Shown one piece after another: positions 23,910-36,444 of a DNA stretch of 47,007 nucleotides. The stretch's first letter is position 1. Each line of letters begins with the position of its first letter. The notes under the pieces are model-generated. The model did no database searches. It was not told where the DNA came from and was given only the letters and a program-made list of their open reading frames with translations. The stretch is from Segatella copri (lineage in GTDB: Bacteria > Bacteroidota > Bacteroidia > Bacteroidales > Bacteroidaceae): contig NZ_NMPZ01000028.1 of the NCBI RefSeq assembly GCF_002224675.1, positions 1 through 47,007 of the forward strand, in the 5' to 3' direction. Position numbers and translations under genes: made by a program.

Positions 23910-25787
23910 CTACCCTAGAAGATGCTCTATCTCCTGCTGCTGGAGGATGCAGAGCACCGACTTGCCATCAGGAGTATAGTTCACATTCTCGCAGGCGAAA
24001 AGTCCATTGACCAATCCTTCCATCTCCTCATTGCTCAACACCTGTCCGTGCGGTATCGCTGCTTGACGGGCAAGCGAAAGAGCCAGGGCTTGGTTGATTT
24101 CATCCATGGCAGAGACTCCTTTCTCCACAGCACTGGATACCATATCCTGTACCAGTCTTACCGGATTCATACCTTCCAGACCGGCAGGTACGGAGTTGAC
24201 GGCATAGCTGCCACCTCCCAGATCTTCCAATTCAAATCCCATCCCGTTCATTTCCGGCAAGATCTTTTCGAAGATTACCTTCTCCGACATCGGGAACTGC
24301 ACTACTTCCGGGAAGAGAACCTTCTGGGAATGGAAGGTGCGCTCGGCAAGCTGCTTGAGATACTGTTCGAACAGGATACGCACATGGGCACGATGCTGGT
24401 CGATGATCATCAATCCCGATTTCACGGCGGTCATGATATACTTGCCTTTATACTGATAATGGGATGGCGACTTCTCGGCTATAATACTGTTAGCCGTAGT
24501 ACCTGCAGTAGTAGCCTGTTCGGGCTCATCAAAGAGTTCCATCGTATGCTGCTGTTCATCCTGGTCTTTCAACCCCTCGTAAAGCTGTTCCCAGTTCTGG
24601 TCTATCTCCGGTTTGGTACTGGAAGGACCAGGAAAACCGGCTCCTACAGGCTTCGCCATAGTAGTAGAACGAGTCTTGAAAGGATTATATCCCGGATTGA
24701 CGCTGATCTTCGGAGCCGATGCCGAAGGAATCTCTTCCGGATTGAACATCGGGATTTCCGGCTTATCCTCGGTATCGAAGTCGATGGTAGGTACATCATT
24801 AAACATACCGATGCTCTCCTTCACGGCAGCCGAGAGAATCTGCCAGATAGCCTGCTCATTCTCAAACTTGATTTCGGTCTTGGTAGGATGAATGTTCACG
24901 TCGATGTCCTTAGGATCCACCTCGAAATAGAGGAAGTAAGGCACCTGCTCTCCTACCGGAATTAAACGGTCGTAAGCCGCCATCACCGCCTTGTTGAAAT
25001 AAGGATGCTTCATGTATCTGCCGTTCACAAAGAAGAACTGATGCACTCCTTTCTTACGGGCAGCCTCCGGTTTGCCGGCAAATCCGGAAACCTTGCACAT
25101 GGTTGTCTCTACATTGACGGGCAAGAGATCATGATTGAACTTCTTGCCAAACACATCCAGGATACGCTGGCGCAGATTGGCAGCACGAAGATTGAACACT
25201 TCTGTGCCATTGCTGTGCAGAGTAAACGAAATCTGCGGATTCACCAAGGCAATGCGCTCAAAAGCGGTAAGGATGTTATTGAGCTCGGTAGAATTCGATT
25301 TCAGGAATTTACGGCGGGCAGGAACATTGTAGAAGATATTGCTCACAGAAAAGTTGGTTCCCACAGGACAGGCACAAGGTTCCTGACGCTCATACCGGGA
25401 ACCCGATATGGCTACGAGGGTACCTATCTCGTCAGACTCCTGACGGGTCTTGAGTTCCACCTGTGCCACGGCAGCGATAGAAGCCAAAGCCTCTCCTCGG
25501 AATCCCATCGTACGGAGGGCAAAGAGATCGTCTGCCTTACGGATCTTAGAGGTGGAATGGCGCTCAAAGGCAAGGCGGGCATCCGTCTCCGACATTCCCT
25601 TGCCATCATCAATGACCTGGATGTTGGTGCGACCCGCATCCACCACGACCACCTGAATATTCCTGGCGCCGGCATCAACAGCATTCTCCACCAGCTCCTT
25701 GATGACAGAAGCTGGTCGCTGTATCACTTCTCCTGCTGCTATCTGATTGGCAACAGAATCTGGTAAAAGTTGGATGACATCACTCAT
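23910..25787 (-). CDS. mutL: DNA mismatch repair protein MutL
   Basis: This 625-residue protein couples mismatch recognition by MutS to strand removal. The GHKL ATPase domain is intact: [12 protein letters not shown] (motif I), [20 protein letters not shown] (II), [17 protein letters not shown] (III) and [19 protein letters not shown]. The transducer domain follows to about residue 330. A variable linker with Pro/Ser/Gln stretches spans roughly 335-430. The C-terminal dimerisation domain contains [18 protein letters not shown], the position of the endonuclease motif in MutL proteins that nick DNA. It starts 14 bases after ostA and ends the guaB-surA-surA-ostA-mutL string. No separate promoter is seen. 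Confidence 0.96.
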   Translation of the reverse strand: MSDVIQLLPDSVANQIAAGEVIQRPASVIKELVENAVDAGARNIQVVVVDAGRTNIQVIDDGKGMSETDARLAFERHSTSKIRKADDLFALRTMGFRGEALASIAAVAQVELKTRQESDEIGTLVAISGSRYERQEPCACPVGTNFSVSNIFYNVPARRKFLKSNSTELNNILTAFERIALVNPQISFTLHSNGTEVFNLRAANLRQRILDVFGKKFNHDLLPVNVETTMCKVSGFAGKPEAARKKGVHQFFFVNGRYMKHPYFNKAVMAAYDRLIPVGEQVPYFLYFEVDPKDIDVNIHPTKTEIKFENEQAIWQILSAAVKESIGMFNDVPTIDFDTEDKPEIPMFNPEEIPSASAPKISVNPGYNPFKTRSTTMAKPVGAGFPGPSSTKPEIDQNWEQLYEGLKDQDEQQHTMELFDEPEQATTAGTTANSIIAEKSPSHYQYKGKYIMTAVKSGLMIIDQHRAHVRILFEQYLKQLAERTFHSQKVLFPEVVQFPMSEKVIFEKILPEMNGMGFELEDLGGGSYAVNSVPAGLEGMNPVRLVQDMVSSAVEKGVSAMDEINQALALSLARQAAIPHGQVLSNEEMEGLVNGLFACENVNYTPDGKSVLCILQQQEIEHLLG

Positions 25788-25801
25788 CGTCGTTTCTTTT
25801 T

Positions 25802-27631
25802 TTATTTACGTTTGTTTTTCTTGGTAACTTTTGGCGCTACCTTTGAGGTTTTTCTGGAAGCTGCACGAACTGCTTTCTTAGGAGCTGTCTTGGATGCACT
25901 CTTGGATGCCTCCTTGTCAGTTTTCCCTGAGGCTGTCTCAGCTTCAGCCTTCTCCTCGTCCTCCTTGAGAGGTTCCTTCTTCAGGGATTGCAAAGGTGCC
26001 TCATGGCGCTTGAAGGATTTCAACTCCGTGCCACTCGACTTGCCACGCCATACAAAAATATCATTCTTATCCATTGGTCGGAGGTCCTCAAACCACGCAA
26101 AGTTAGGTAACTTATACTTGGCAGGCGGAACCTGGGTAATCGGATACATGGTACTGGTAAACTTATTGGTCCAGATTTTATCCAACTTTCTGGCTGCTCC
26201 CAGATACATACGCATGGTATCGGTCTCCAGATAGTTGAGTCCTACCAGGGAACTGTCCTTGTCGTTGGTCATATAATAGACCGTCTGCACATTGCCGATT
26301 GCTTCCGTCATCTTCATTTCTCCTTTTTCGAAATAGGATTTCATTTCAGAAGAAGTAATCTGATTATAATGTACGCTGTCTGGCATCTGCTCGATAGAGA
26401 GAGCCTGACCGATGACATGGGCAAAGCGGATGGTGGAGTCTGCCATATAAGCTCTGATTTCCTCACCGAGCATCTGCCGGTTGGCATTCCAGATAACAGG
26501 ATCCTTATACATTGTCATACATGAATCCTTGGAATTGAAAACCAGGGAATCGCAGATAGCCTGCATGTCGTTGCGGAAAGCACGGACATGCGGATAGGCA
26601 TGCACCTTGCGATATACCGAATCAGTATTGATATTGAAAGTATAGATGCGCATGGTATCTGAATGCATCCACAACGTATCTTTTTGAGAATAGTCGATGG
26701 CTACAGGTCGCTTGGTAGCGAATCCCATTCCCGTCTTCTCATTATAACGGAGATAGTTGCAGGTAAGAGTATTCTTGTTCTTCTTATCCACATACACTAC
26801 ATTGCCATAACCCGTACTCTCGCCATTCTTCACATAGTAGAGACTGTCACCGGTAATCGACTTATCCTTATCCACCAAGGTAGAACGGCCGAAGAGCTTA
26901 GCCTTATCGGTCTTGGTATCATAATAACCATCTGCCGTATGCACCACGCTGGAACCGGAAACAATCTTGGAAGGTCCCACCATGTGGGCGGTAGAGGTTG
27001 GAACGTCATAATACAAGGTATCGGTGGTAACCACATCCTTACCACTGCGCAACTTCACATTGAAGACGAACTTTGCCTCTCGGGTCTCGGTATGATATTC
27101 TCCCCAGTCGGAAACCAGTCGGTCCTTACCGTCGATGAGCGTACCTCCGTCAAAGAAGTTCGCCATGTTATACAGACGGTCAAAATCCAGACTGTCCGTC
27201 TTCAGGGTCTGTCTGCGATGGTGCAGCACCACATTTCTGCGGGCATGCATCATCTGCATCATACCATCATATTCAGCCCTCTCGCAGGTAAGCGACAAGG
27301 TATCACCCTGACGGTAATGCACATGACCGAAAGCCTTCACAGAGTTGGTACCCTGATAGAAATAGGCACTGTCGCAGGTGAGATGACCTCCCTGGTGCAT
27401 GAACGAAACCTTGCCCTTTACAATCTGGGCATCAGGGTTTCTGCCAAACATATCGTAGCGCAGCTCATCGGCATGAAGAAGATAGACTCTCTCACCCACC
27501 GGGCGCTTCTTGTGTTTCTTCCTAGGTGCCTGCATAGCCTGCACCAGACAAAACCCAAATAGGCATAGAATCAATATGAAAAAGATTCTATGCCCGTTCT
27601 TGTTAATATTATGTTGCTTGTTATTGATCAT
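25802..27631 (-). CDS. OstA/LptA-like periplasmic protein with Lys/Ala-rich tail
   Basis: This 609-residue protein has an N-terminal membrane segment ([20 protein letters not shown], residues about 14-33) acting as signal or anchor. Several OstA/LptA-like beta-jellyroll repeats follow: [40 protein letters not shown] and [20 protein letters not shown]. Proteins of this fold form the periplasmic bridge for lipopolysaccharide transport. This long Bacteroidota type is annotated as OstA-like and is larger than E. coli LptA (~185 residues). Residues about 560-609 are a repetitive Lys/Ala/Ser/Thr region of unknown use. Its start overlaps the stop of the surA-like gene upstream by 4 bases, suggesting coupling of outer-membrane folding and LPS export genes. 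Confidence 0.82.
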   Translation of the reverse strand: MINNKQHNINKNGHRIFFILILCLFGFCLVQAMQAPRKKHKKRPVGERVYLLHADELRYDMFGRNPDAQIVKGKVSFMHQGGHLTCDSAYFYQGTNSVKAFGHVHYRQGDTLSLTCERAEYDGMMQMMHARRNVVLHHRRQTLKTDSLDFDRLYNMANFFDGGTLIDGKDRLVSDWGEYHTETREAKFVFNVKLRSGKDVVTTDTLYYDVPTSTAHMVGPSKIVSGSSVVHTADGYYDTKTDKAKLFGRSTLVDKDKSITGDSLYYVKNGESTGYGNVVYVDKKNKNTLTCNYLRYNEKTGMGFATKRPVAIDYSQKDTLWMHSDTMRIYTFNINTDSVYRKVHAYPHVRAFRNDMQAICDSLVFNSKDSCMTMYKDPVIWNANRQMLGEEIRAYMADSTIRFAHVIGQALSIEQMPDSVHYNQITSSEMKSYFEKGEMKMTEAIGNVQTVYYMTNDKDSSLVGLNYLETDTMRMYLGAARKLDKIWTNKFTSTMYPITQVPPAKYKLPNFAWFEDLRPMDKNDIFVWRGKSSGTELKSFKRHEAPLQSLKKEPLKEDEEKAEAETASGKTDKEASKSASKTAPKKAVRAASRKTSKVAPKVTKKNKRK

Positions 27632-29082
27632 TTAACCCAACCTTGATATTCAAAATTGCAATTCTTGTAGCGATCGTTCATACGAACGTAGGTCTTCTTA
27701 ATCTTGTCAACCACCCAGTCATGCAACGTTTTTTCTCTTTCCTTGGCAAGGACGACATCCTTCATTACCTGGAAATCTTCAGTAATGGTAGCTCTATGGC
27801 CCTCTACCCTACTCACCAACTTGATCAGGGCGCAAGTAGTCTTGCCCTTGCTGTTGACCATGGTAAAAGGTGCAGAAATCTGTCCTACCTTCATGGTATC
27901 TACCACACGTGCCACCTCTGTAGGAAGATCCTTCATCTGGAACTTAGAGGTACGGTTGTCTGCCTGGGCTGTATTTGCCATCAATCCCTTGTTGTTGCGG
28001 GTATCCTTATCATCAGACAATGCCTCTACGGCTGCCTCGAAGGTAAACTTCTTGGCACGGATATCATTACCGATGGAATCCAGACGACCGATAGACTTGT
28101 CGATAGCCTCCTGTGAAACCTTTGGCTTGAGCAGGATATGACGGCACTTGATTTTGTCACCTCGCTTATCAATCAACTGGATGATGTGATAACCGAACTC
28201 AGACTCCACAATCTTGGAAATCTTCTTTGGGTCAGTCAGGTTGAATGCCACATTGGCAAATGCAGGATCCAACATACCACGTCCGATATAATCCATCTCA
28301 CCACCCATTCGGGCTGAACCCGGGTCTTCACTGTACAAACGAGCCAAAGTAGCGAAAGTAGTCTCACCCTTATTCACACGGTCGGTGAAGTCACGCAACT
28401 GGTTCTTCACACGGCTGATTTCTTCCATAGGAATACGAGGCTGCATGGTAAGAATCTCTACCTCCACCTCTGTAGGAACGAATGGAATACTGTCTGTAGG
28501 CAAGTCATTGAAATACTTACGCACCTGTGCAGGTGATACCTTGATATCCTTCACCAGTTCCTGCTTCATCTTCTGGATGAGCTGGCGGTTCTTGAAATCA
28601 TCATGCATCTGCTGGCGCATCTGGGTGATGCTCTGCTTACGGTATTCCTCCAGCTTCTCACGGGATCCAATCATGGAAACCCAGTAGTTGATCTGGTCGT
28701 CGATGCCCTGCATGACTTCCGACTCAGACACCTCGATACTGTCGATGGCAGCCTGGTGCAGGAAAAGTTTCTGCACGGCAATCTGCTCAGGAATAGAACA
28801 GTCTGGATCGCCGACGAACTTGATGCCATCAGCCTCCGACTGCAAGCGGGTAACCTCGACGTCAGACTTGAGGATAGCCTCATCTCCAACTACCCAGATC
28901 ACCTCGTCAACAATACTTCCCGGGTCGATTGACTGCGAGTCGTTCACCGCTTCCAACTTTGCCGAATCACTGTCGGCAACCGAAGCATGGCGACTCATGC
29001 CCATACGTGAGGCGCTTGCGCTCATGCCCATGATAAGGAGCAATGCGATAAACGCCAGACTCATTTTATATCCAGTCTTCAT
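27628..29082 (-). CDS. SurA-like periplasmic peptidyl-prolyl isomerase (second copy)
   Basis: This 484-residue exported chaperone carries a signal peptide at 1-24 (ends GMSASA). A SurA N-terminal-type helical segment follows (VDEVIWVVGDEAILKSDVEV, EQIAVQKLFLHQAAIDSIEV), then two parvulin domains. The first is around 190-310 (FATLARLYSEDPGSARMGGE, MDYIGRGMLDPAFANVAF, SEFGYHIIQLID). The second is more degenerate and begins at CRHILLKPKVSQEAID. It escorts unfolded outer-membrane proteins such as SusC and OmpA-like barrels to BAM. It lies 28 bases after the first surA-like gene and overlaps ostA by 4 bases. The two SurA-like genes differ clearly in sequence, so this is an old duplication. Confidence 0.88.
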   Translation of the reverse strand: MKTGYKMSLAFIALLLIMGMSASASRMGMSRHASVADSDSAKLEAVNDSQSIDPGSIVDEVIWVVGDEAILKSDVEVTRLQSEADGIKFVGDPDCSIPEQIAVQKLFLHQAAIDSIEVSESEVMQGIDDQINYWVSMIGSREKLEEYRKQSITQMRQQMHDDFKNRQLIQKMKQELVKDIKVSPAQVRKYFNDLPTDSIPFVPTEVEVEILTMQPRIPMEEISRVKNQLRDFTDRVNKGETTFATLARLYSEDPGSARMGGEMDYIGRGMLDPAFANVAFNLTDPKKISKIVESEFGYHIIQLIDKRGDKIKCRHILLKPKVSQEAIDKSIGRLDSIGNDIRAKKFTFEAAVEALSDDKDTRNNKGLMANTAQADNRTSKFQMKDLPTEVARVVDTMKVGQISAPFTMVNSKGKTTCALIKLVSRVEGHRATITEDFQVMKDVVLAKEREKTLHDWVVDKIKKTYVRMNDRYKNCNFEYQGWVK

Positions 29083-29110
29083 AGATCTGTATTCTGCTTG
29101 AATTTTATGT

Positions 29111-30541
29111 TTAATGTTTGTTTACCGTGGCTAATACCTCAGGGTACACCACAAACTGATATTTCTTTCTTAATGTTGCCACCCATTCCTTCTCCAGCTG
29201 GTCCTGATAGTCGGCTATCACCCAGGCTTTCACATCCGTGTATTCCTTAGGTCCCTTCTTGAGAATTTTTCCGAATGTAGCATCGTAAGGATATCCTTTA
29301 ACCCTCTCTACCTTGGCGCTTGTCTTGAACACCAGTGAATCCACTACAGGATGATCTCCCTTCTTGAAGATACCTTCCTCCACCTGGACACGCACCACCG
29401 AATCGGCATTAAACTTCCTTCGAAGCAACTCTGCCCATTGGCTGAAAGGCTTACCCTTTACGCATTTCTTGACCGCTGCCACATCGGCAGCATCCTTTGT
29501 ATGGTAAGCAATACCCTTGAAACGGGGATGCTCCCATCTGTATTTCTTCTTGTTCTTGGCAAAATAAGCAGCTTGTGCCTGTTCATCATTCGCCGCTTTC
29601 TCCCATACCATCCGGTTGCTGATTTCATAGAGCAGCAATCCGTCGTGATACTCCTGCATGAGATATTTCAGATTCTTGTCGTGAGCCGACAATTCTGAAG
29701 CTTTCTGATCCAAGACGGTTTCACGGTCACTTCCCGCAGGCAACGTCCTGGCAATGGAATCCAACTTTTCGTTGATGATTCTTTCTCTGATTCCCTTGGC
29801 ATCGATGAAACGAAGGATATCGTTCTTCACCGAATCATAAGGATAGAAGTCCTGCTTTCCCATCAGCTTGATGATGTGATAGCCAAACTCCGAGAGGATT
29901 GGCTTGCTGATTTCTCCCACCTTGAGTGAGAACGCAGCATCCTCAAAAGTCTTCACCGTCTGCCCTCTTGATATCCAGGAGATGTCTCCACCCTTGACGG
30001 CAGAACCCTGGTCATCAGAATACTTTCTGGCATATCCGGCGAAATCGCCCCCTTTGCATAGAGCCTGATAGATAGATTGAGCCTTCTGTCGCGCCGTTTC
30101 CTGGTCAGCAGCAGAGGCCTTCTGTCCCAAACGGATCAATATGTGGGCAGGATGAACCATTCCGCCCGACCTACAGACACGTTGTTTCGCTTCTTCGTAA
30201 ATTTTCTGCGCTTCCGCCTCCACATCTCCCGAACTGATCATCGCCGGACGTACCTGTTGGTCACGATACTGCAGGAACTCCTGTTTGAAAGAAGCCGTAG
30301 TATCGATATGGGCATCCAATGCCGCCAAAACCTTAAGTTTGTAATTAACAAATAGGTCAACATACTCATTGACTGTCTTCTTGTCAATCACGCCCTCGGA
30401 ATTGTTTTTGTTATAAGAATATTCAAATTCCGAACGACTGACAGGCTGACCATTGATAGTCATGATAGTAGGGTCGTCGTTTTGAGCAAAAGCTATGCTC
30501 CCCGAAAGGAGCATAGCTGCAAAAAGCGCATAAAATCTCAT
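29111..30541 (-). CDS. SurA-like periplasmic peptidyl-prolyl isomerase (first copy)
   Basis: This is a 476-residue exported parvulin-type foldase. The start at 30541 (MRFYALFAAMLLSGSIAFAQ) gives a proper signal peptide. An ATG 177 bases further upstream lies inside guaB and is rejected. Residues about 25-100 contain PTIMTINGQPVSRSEFEYSY, typical of Bacteroidota PpiC proteins. The parvulin domain covers about 124-225 (HPAHILIRLGQKA, YARKYSDDQGSAVKGGDISW, FEDAAFSLKVGEISKPILSE, FGYHIIKLMG). The C-terminal half resembles a worn second PPIase unit. It begins 16 bases after the guaB stop, which places it in the guaB transcript. Function as an outer-membrane protein chaperone is by family. Confidence 0.88.
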   Translation of the reverse strand: MRFYALFAAMLLSGSIAFAQNDDPTIMTINGQPVSRSEFEYSYNKNNSEGVIDKKTVNEYVDLFVNYKLKVLAALDAHIDTTASFKQEFLQYRDQQVRPAMISSGDVEAEAQKIYEEAKQRVCRSGGMVHPAHILIRLGQKASAADQETARQKAQSIYQALCKGGDFAGYARKYSDDQGSAVKGGDISWISRGQTVKTFEDAAFSLKVGEISKPILSEFGYHIIKLMGKQDFYPYDSVKNDILRFIDAKGIRERIINEKLDSIARTLPAGSDRETVLDQKASELSAHDKNLKYLMQEYHDGLLLYEISNRMVWEKAANDEQAQAAYFAKNKKKYRWEHPRFKGIAYHTKDAADVAAVKKCVKGKPFSQWAELLRRKFNADSVVRVQVEEGIFKKGDHPVVDSLVFKTSAKVERVKGYPYDATFGKILKKGPKEYTDVKAWVIADYQDQLEKEWVATLRKKYQFVVYPEVLATVNKH

Positions 30542-30557
30542 ATTACTTTTCAAATAA

Positions 30558-32060
<1,503 letters not shown>

Positions 32061-32070
32061 TTATTGCGTG

Positions 32071-32078
32071 CAAATTTA
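32071..32078 (-). promoter_or_regulatory. -7 element (TAAATTTG) of the guaB-surA-surA-ostA-mutL string
   Basis: This is a perfect TAnnTTTG on the minus strand, 29 bases before the guaB ATG. Gaps of 16, 28, -4 and 14 bases between the next genes, and no further -7 element, suggest that it drives all five. Confidence 0.6.
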
Positions 32079-32145
32079 GCAATAATTTCTCAGATAGAGT
32101 TCGCTTTTTACGAAAATCTTACCTTATTAATGCTATTTAACGTGA

Positions 32146-34335
32146 TTAGTTGGCTTGTTCGGACAAAAACTTGATTCTAATCAGTCGAATGTCCTCTTCT
32201 GTGTAGTCTTCATCCAACTCATCGAGTGCCGCATCCAAGTCGTCTGTTTCGCTCTCCATGAAGTAGTCATAGATGTCGTCAATCTTGTCGTCATCCATCC
32301 TGTCTTCGATGAAATAATCGATATTCAACTTGGTTCCGCTATACACGATTGCCTCAATTTCGTCCAAGAGATCAGCGAACTCCAAACCTTTGGCGCTGGC
32401 AAGATCTTCGAGGTCGATCTGTCGGTCGATGCTCTGGATGATATTCACCTTGAGCAATGACTTCTTGGCAACGGTCTTCACGCGCAACTCCTCTGGTCGC
32501 TCGATTTCATTTTCTACACAATAGTTCTGGATCAGCTTACAGAATTCCTTGCCATAACGCTTTGCCTTACCGGCTCCCACGCCCTGGATGTTCTGCAACT
32601 CCTGCAAGTCGTGCGGATACATGGTAGCCATCTGCTCCAGAGATACATCCTGGAAGATGACGTATGGTGGCAACTTGCGCTTTTTCGCCACACTCTTGCG
32701 CAGGTCTTTCAACATGGCAAAGAGAGTTGGATCCAGTGCTTCTCCGTTGTTACTGCCTTCGTGAGCACTCTCTACATAATCGTCCTTAAACTCCTTGTCG
32801 GCAACGATCATGAAAGATGTCGGGTTTTTCAGATAACGCTTGCCGGCAGCAGTCAACTTCAAGAGTCCGTAGTTCTCTACATCCTTCTTGAGATAACCGG
32901 CTATCAATGCCTGGCGGATTACCGGATTCCATACCTTAGCATCCATATCCTCACCGGCACCAAACTCTTCCAGGTTGTCGTGCTTGTGGGAAACGATGTC
33001 GTCGGTGGCACGGCCTTTCACGAAATCGATGATATACTCCTGACGGAAGTTTTCCTTCACGGCAGCCACAGCCTCCAAAACCACTACCAGGGCATCCTTA
33101 GCCTCAAACTTCACGGAAGGATGCAGACAGTTGTCGCAATTGTGGCAGTTTTCCACATCATATTCTTCTCCGAAATAATGGAGCAGCATCTTGCGGCGGC
33201 AGACAGATGATTCAGCGTATGCGGCAGTCTCCTGCAGGAGCTGTCGGCCGATATCCTGTTCAGCCACAGGCTTGTTCTCCATGAATTTCTCCAGTTTTCT
33301 CAAATCCTTGCGTGCATAGAAAGCGATGCAGATACCTTCTCCTCCATCGCGTCCGGCACGACCGGTCTCCTGATAGTAACCTTCCAGACTCTTTGGAATA
33401 TCATAGTGGATGACAAATCTTACATCCGGCTTGTCAATACCCATACCGAAGGCGATAGTCGCCACGATGACATCGATACGCTCCATCAGGAAGTCGTCCT
33501 GAGTCTGCGAACGGGTTGCAGAATCCAGACCTGCATGATAAGGAGCAGCCTTGATATCGTTTGCCTTGAGTACTTCAGCCAGTTCTTCCACTTTCTTTCT
33601 GGACAGACAATAGATGATGCCACTCTTACCTGGATGCTGACGGATAAACATGATAATCTGGCGATCGATGTCGTTGGTTTTCTGGCGCACCTCGTAGAAG
33701 AGATTCGCACGGTTGAAGGAACTCTTGAATTCCCTGGCATCCACGATGCCGAGGTTTTTCTTGATGTCTGTACGCACCTTGTCGGTAGCCGTTGCCGTAA
33801 GGGCAATGACCGGTGCCTTGCCTATTTCGTTGATGATAGGGCGTATGCGTCGGTACTCTGGGCGGAAATCATGTCCCCACTCAGAGATACAGTGTGCCTC
33901 ATCCACGGCATAGAAAGAGATTTTGATGGTCTTCAAGAACTCTACATTATCTTCCTTGGTCAGAGATTCCGGTGCCACATAGAGGAGCTTGGTCTTGCCA
34001 CTCAATATGTCGCCCTTCACTTTCTCAATGGCCGATTTGTTCAGAGATGAATTCAGATAGTGAGCCACGCCATCGTCTTCGCTCAGTCCATTGATCACAT
34101 CCACCTGATTCTTCATCAGGGCAATCAGTGGTGAGATAACAATAGCTGTTCCATCCATAATCAAGGATGGAAGCTGATAACACAAGCTCTTGCCACCACC
34201 AGTAGGCATCAACACAAACGTATCGTTGCCTTCCATCAGGTTCCTGATGATAGATTCCTGCTCGCCTTTAAACGAATCGAAACCGAAATAATGTTTCAAC
34301 TGTTCTGTAAGATTTACCTGTTCCGTCATATCCAA
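32146..34335 (-). CDS. recQ: ATP-dependent DNA helicase RecQ
   Basis: This is a 729-residue 3'-5' helicase of the RecQ family acting in recombination and fork repair. Helicase motifs run in order: 0/I FDSFKGEQESIIRNLMEGND then MPTGGGKSLCYQ (Walker A), II VDEAHCISEWGHDFR (DEAH), III ALTATAT, IV GIIYCLSRK, V TIAFGMGIDKPDVRFV and VI QETGRAGRDGG. The RQC zinc site is seen as CRRKMLLHYFGE and CHNCDNC. A winged-helix part and an HRDC domain follow (LFAMLKDLRKSVAKKRKLPP, about 520-600). The C-terminal acidic extension (after about 610) makes it longer than the ~610-residue E. coli enzyme, as is usual in this phylum. It lies 102 bases after clpX on the same strand. Confidence 0.96.
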   Translation of the reverse strand: MDMTEQVNLTEQLKHYFGFDSFKGEQESIIRNLMEGNDTFVLMPTGGGKSLCYQLPSLIMDGTAIVISPLIALMKNQVDVINGLSEDDGVAHYLNSSLNKSAIEKVKGDILSGKTKLLYVAPESLTKEDNVEFLKTIKISFYAVDEAHCISEWGHDFRPEYRRIRPIINEIGKAPVIALTATATDKVRTDIKKNLGIVDAREFKSSFNRANLFYEVRQKTNDIDRQIIMFIRQHPGKSGIIYCLSRKKVEELAEVLKANDIKAAPYHAGLDSATRSQTQDDFLMERIDVIVATIAFGMGIDKPDVRFVIHYDIPKSLEGYYQETGRAGRDGGEGICIAFYARKDLRKLEKFMENKPVAEQDIGRQLLQETAAYAESSVCRRKMLLHYFGEEYDVENCHNCDNCLHPSVKFEAKDALVVVLEAVAAVKENFRQEYIIDFVKGRATDDIVSHKHDNLEEFGAGEDMDAKVWNPVIRQALIAGYLKKDVENYGLLKLTAAGKRYLKNPTSFMIVADKEFKDDYVESAHEGSNNGEALDPTLFAMLKDLRKSVAKKRKLPPYVIFQDVSLEQMATMYPHDLQELQNIQGVGAGKAKRYGKEFCKLIQNYCVENEIERPEELRVKTVAKKSLLKVNIIQSIDRQIDLEDLASAKGLEFADLLDEIEAIVYSGTKLNIDYFIEDRMDDDKIDDIYDYFMESETDDLDAALDELDEDYTEEDIRLIRIKFLSEQAN

Positions 34336-34437
34336 CTTTAATTTTATATGTCTTTATATGGTATATAGAAATCAGCCGGGATTCTCTCCCAACTGATTTG
34401 ATGATATTTACAAAGAAGATGCTTGCCGGAATCCTCC

Positions 34438-35667
34438 TTACGCAGACTCCAGCTGTCCAAGATGAGCCTTGTCGAGCTGTCCCTTGGCATAATCCAATGT
34501 CACTTCAAACGTCTTGATCTTCTTGGATGGTACCTCAAACATCGCATCGGTCATCACTGCCTCTACGATAGAACGAAGTCCACGGGCGCCCAACTTATAC
34601 TCCACGGCCTTATCTACCATGAAGTCGAGTGCTTCCTCTGTAAAGCTGAGCTTGATGCCATCCATCTCGAAGAGCTTCATATACTGCTTCACGATAGAGT
34701 TCTTTGGCTCTACCAGGATCTTGCGCAGCGCATCTCTATCCAAAGGATTGAGATAGGTGAGCACAGGCAGACGACCGATGATTTCAGGGATCAGACCGAA
34801 TGACTTCAAATCCTGTGGCAGGATGTACTTCATCAGATCCTTCTTATCTACCTTGGCAACATTCTGTACTGAGTTGTAGCCTACCACGTGGGTGTTCAGG
34901 CGCTGAGCAATCTTGCGCTCGATACCGTCGAAGGCACCACCGCAGATAAAGAGGATATTCTTGGTATCCACATGGATGTAATCCTGATCAGGATGTTTGC
35001 GTCCACCCTTTGGCGGTACGTTCACCATAGTTCCCTCCAGGAGTTTCAAAAGTCCCTGCTGTACACCCTCTCCACTTACGTCGCGGGTGATAGATGGGTT
35101 GTCGCTCTTGCGGGCAATCTTGTCAATCTCGTCGATAAAGACGATACCACGCTGGGCAGCCTCCACATTATAGTCGGCTACCTGGAGCAGACGGGAGAGG
35201 ATACTCTCCACATCCTCACCTACATAACCAGCCTCGGTAAATACCGTAGCATCCACGATGGTGAAAGGTACATCGAGCAACTTGGCAATGGTACGTGCCA
35301 GCAATGTCTTACCGGTACCGGTACTACCCACCATGATGATGTTGCTCTTTTCGATTTCCACGCCTTCCTTATCCTCAGGCTGTTGCAGACGCTTATAGTG
35401 ATTATAGACAGCAACGGCAAGATGACGCTTGGCTTGTTCCTGTCCGATGATATATTCATCGAGATATTCCTTGATCTCCATAGGCTTTGGCACCTGCTTC
35501 AAGGCAAACTTCGCGTCATCGCCCTTTGGATTCAATACGCCAGTCTGCTGCACTATCTCAAATGCCTGCTTGGCGCACTCCTCACAGATAAAGCCATTGA
35601 TACCCGTGATCAACAACTTCACTTCATTCTCGCTTCTTCCACAGAAGCTACATGCTTTCTTTGGCAT
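34438..35667 (-). CDS. clpX: ClpX unfoldase subunit of the ClpXP protease
   Basis: This 409-residue AAA+ unfoldase recognises, unfolds and threads substrates into ClpP. The N-terminal C4 zinc-binding domain has CSFCG...CEEC (residues 6-37). Walker A is [12 protein letters not shown], and the pore loop region [18 protein letters not shown] carries the GYVG motif. Walker B is [20 protein letters not shown]. The C-terminal small domain ends with [20 protein letters not shown], where the Arg-rich sensor-2 motif lies. The hydrophobic loop that docks on ClpP is in the [11 protein letters not shown] to RLPVLT region and includes [10 protein letters not shown]. The gene starts 81 bases after clpP and is probably co-transcribed with it. 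Confidence 0.97.
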   Translation of the reverse strand: MPKKACSFCGRSENEVKLLITGINGFICEECAKQAFEIVQQTGVLNPKGDDAKFALKQVPKPMEIKEYLDEYIIGQEQAKRHLAVAVYNHYKRLQQPEDKEGVEIEKSNIIMVGSTGTGKTLLARTIAKLLDVPFTIVDATVFTEAGYVGEDVESILSRLLQVADYNVEAAQRGIVFIDEIDKIARKSDNPSITRDVSGEGVQQGLLKLLEGTMVNVPPKGGRKHPDQDYIHVDTKNILFICGGAFDGIERKIAQRLNTHVVGYNSVQNVAKVDKKDLMKYILPQDLKSFGLIPEIIGRLPVLTYLNPLDRDALRKILVEPKNSIVKQYMKLFEMDGIKLSFTEEALDFMVDKAVEYKLGARGLRSIVEAVMTDAMFEVPSKKIKTFEVTLDYAKGQLDKAHLGQLESA

Positions 35668-35748
35668 AATGTCTTTTCCTTTTTCTTCTTTATACCTTAT
35701 TATATATATACCTTATATTATATATAGCAATCTTGATATACCGTCCCG

Positions 35749-36411
35749 TTACTTACGTACCAGGATATTATCAATCATACCATACTCCTTTGCTTCCTCG
35801 GCAGTCATCCAGTAGTTACGGTCGCTATCAGCATAAACCTTGTCGTATGGAGTATGAGAATGCTCAGAGATGATGGTATAGAGTTCCTTCTTCATCTTCA
35901 GGATCTCACGAGCCTCAATCTCGATATCAGAAGCCTGACCCTGAACACCACCCAATGGCTGGTGAATCATCACACGGCTATGTGGCAAGGCAGAACGCTT
36001 GCCTTCCTGACCTGAAACGAGCAATACGGCAGCCATGGAAGCAGCCATACCTGTACAGATGGTAGCTACATCACTGGTAATAAACTGCATAGTATCATAG
36101 ATACCCAGACCGGCAGTAACGCTACCGCCAGGACTGTTCAGATAGATGGAAATATCCTTGCCGCTATCTACAGAGTCGAGATAGAGCAGCTGTGCCTGCA
36201 AGGTGTTGGCAGTATAATCATCAATTTCTGTACCCAGGAAGATGATGCGGTCCATCATCAAGCGAGAGAACACGTCCATCTGGGTAACGTTCAACTGACG
36301 CTCCTCCAAGATATAAGGGTTCAAATACTTAGCCTGCGACTTCATCACGTCGTCAAGCACCATCCCATTCATACCAAGATGCTTGGTAGCATATTTTCTA
36401 AAATCGTTCAT
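35749..36411 (-). CDS. clpP: ClpP protease subunit with Asn at the catalytic Asp position
   Basis: This 220-residue serine peptidase forms the barrel of ClpXP. The start at 36411 (MNDFRKYATKHLG) is chosen. An upstream ATG (36468) has no family support. The nucleophile Ser125 lies in GMAASMAAVLL and the base His150 in VMIHQPLGG. The oxyanion-loop region NSPGGSVTAG is normal. The third triad residue, Asp185 in the E. coli precursor (ERDRFLS), aligns with Asn199 in SDRNYWMTAEEA, and the codon is AAC. Listeria ClpP1 is known to have Asn at this position and lower activity, so this subunit may be weakly active or work in mixed rings. The rest of the protein looks fully functional and no second clpP is in the window. 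Confidence 0.94.
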   Translation of the reverse strand: MNDFRKYATKHLGMNGMVLDDVMKSQAKYLNPYILEERQLNVTQMDVFSRLMMDRIIFLGTEIDDYTANTLQAQLLYLDSVDSGKDISIYLNSPGGSVTAGLGIYDTMQFITSDVATICTGMAASMAAVLLVSGQEGKRSALPHSRVMIHQPLGGVQGQASDIEIEAREILKMKKELYTIISEHSHTPYDKVYADSDRNYWMTAEEAKEYGMIDNILVRK

Positions 36412-36444
36412 ATCTATATTACTTTTTTCTTCAAAATAAGGAAC

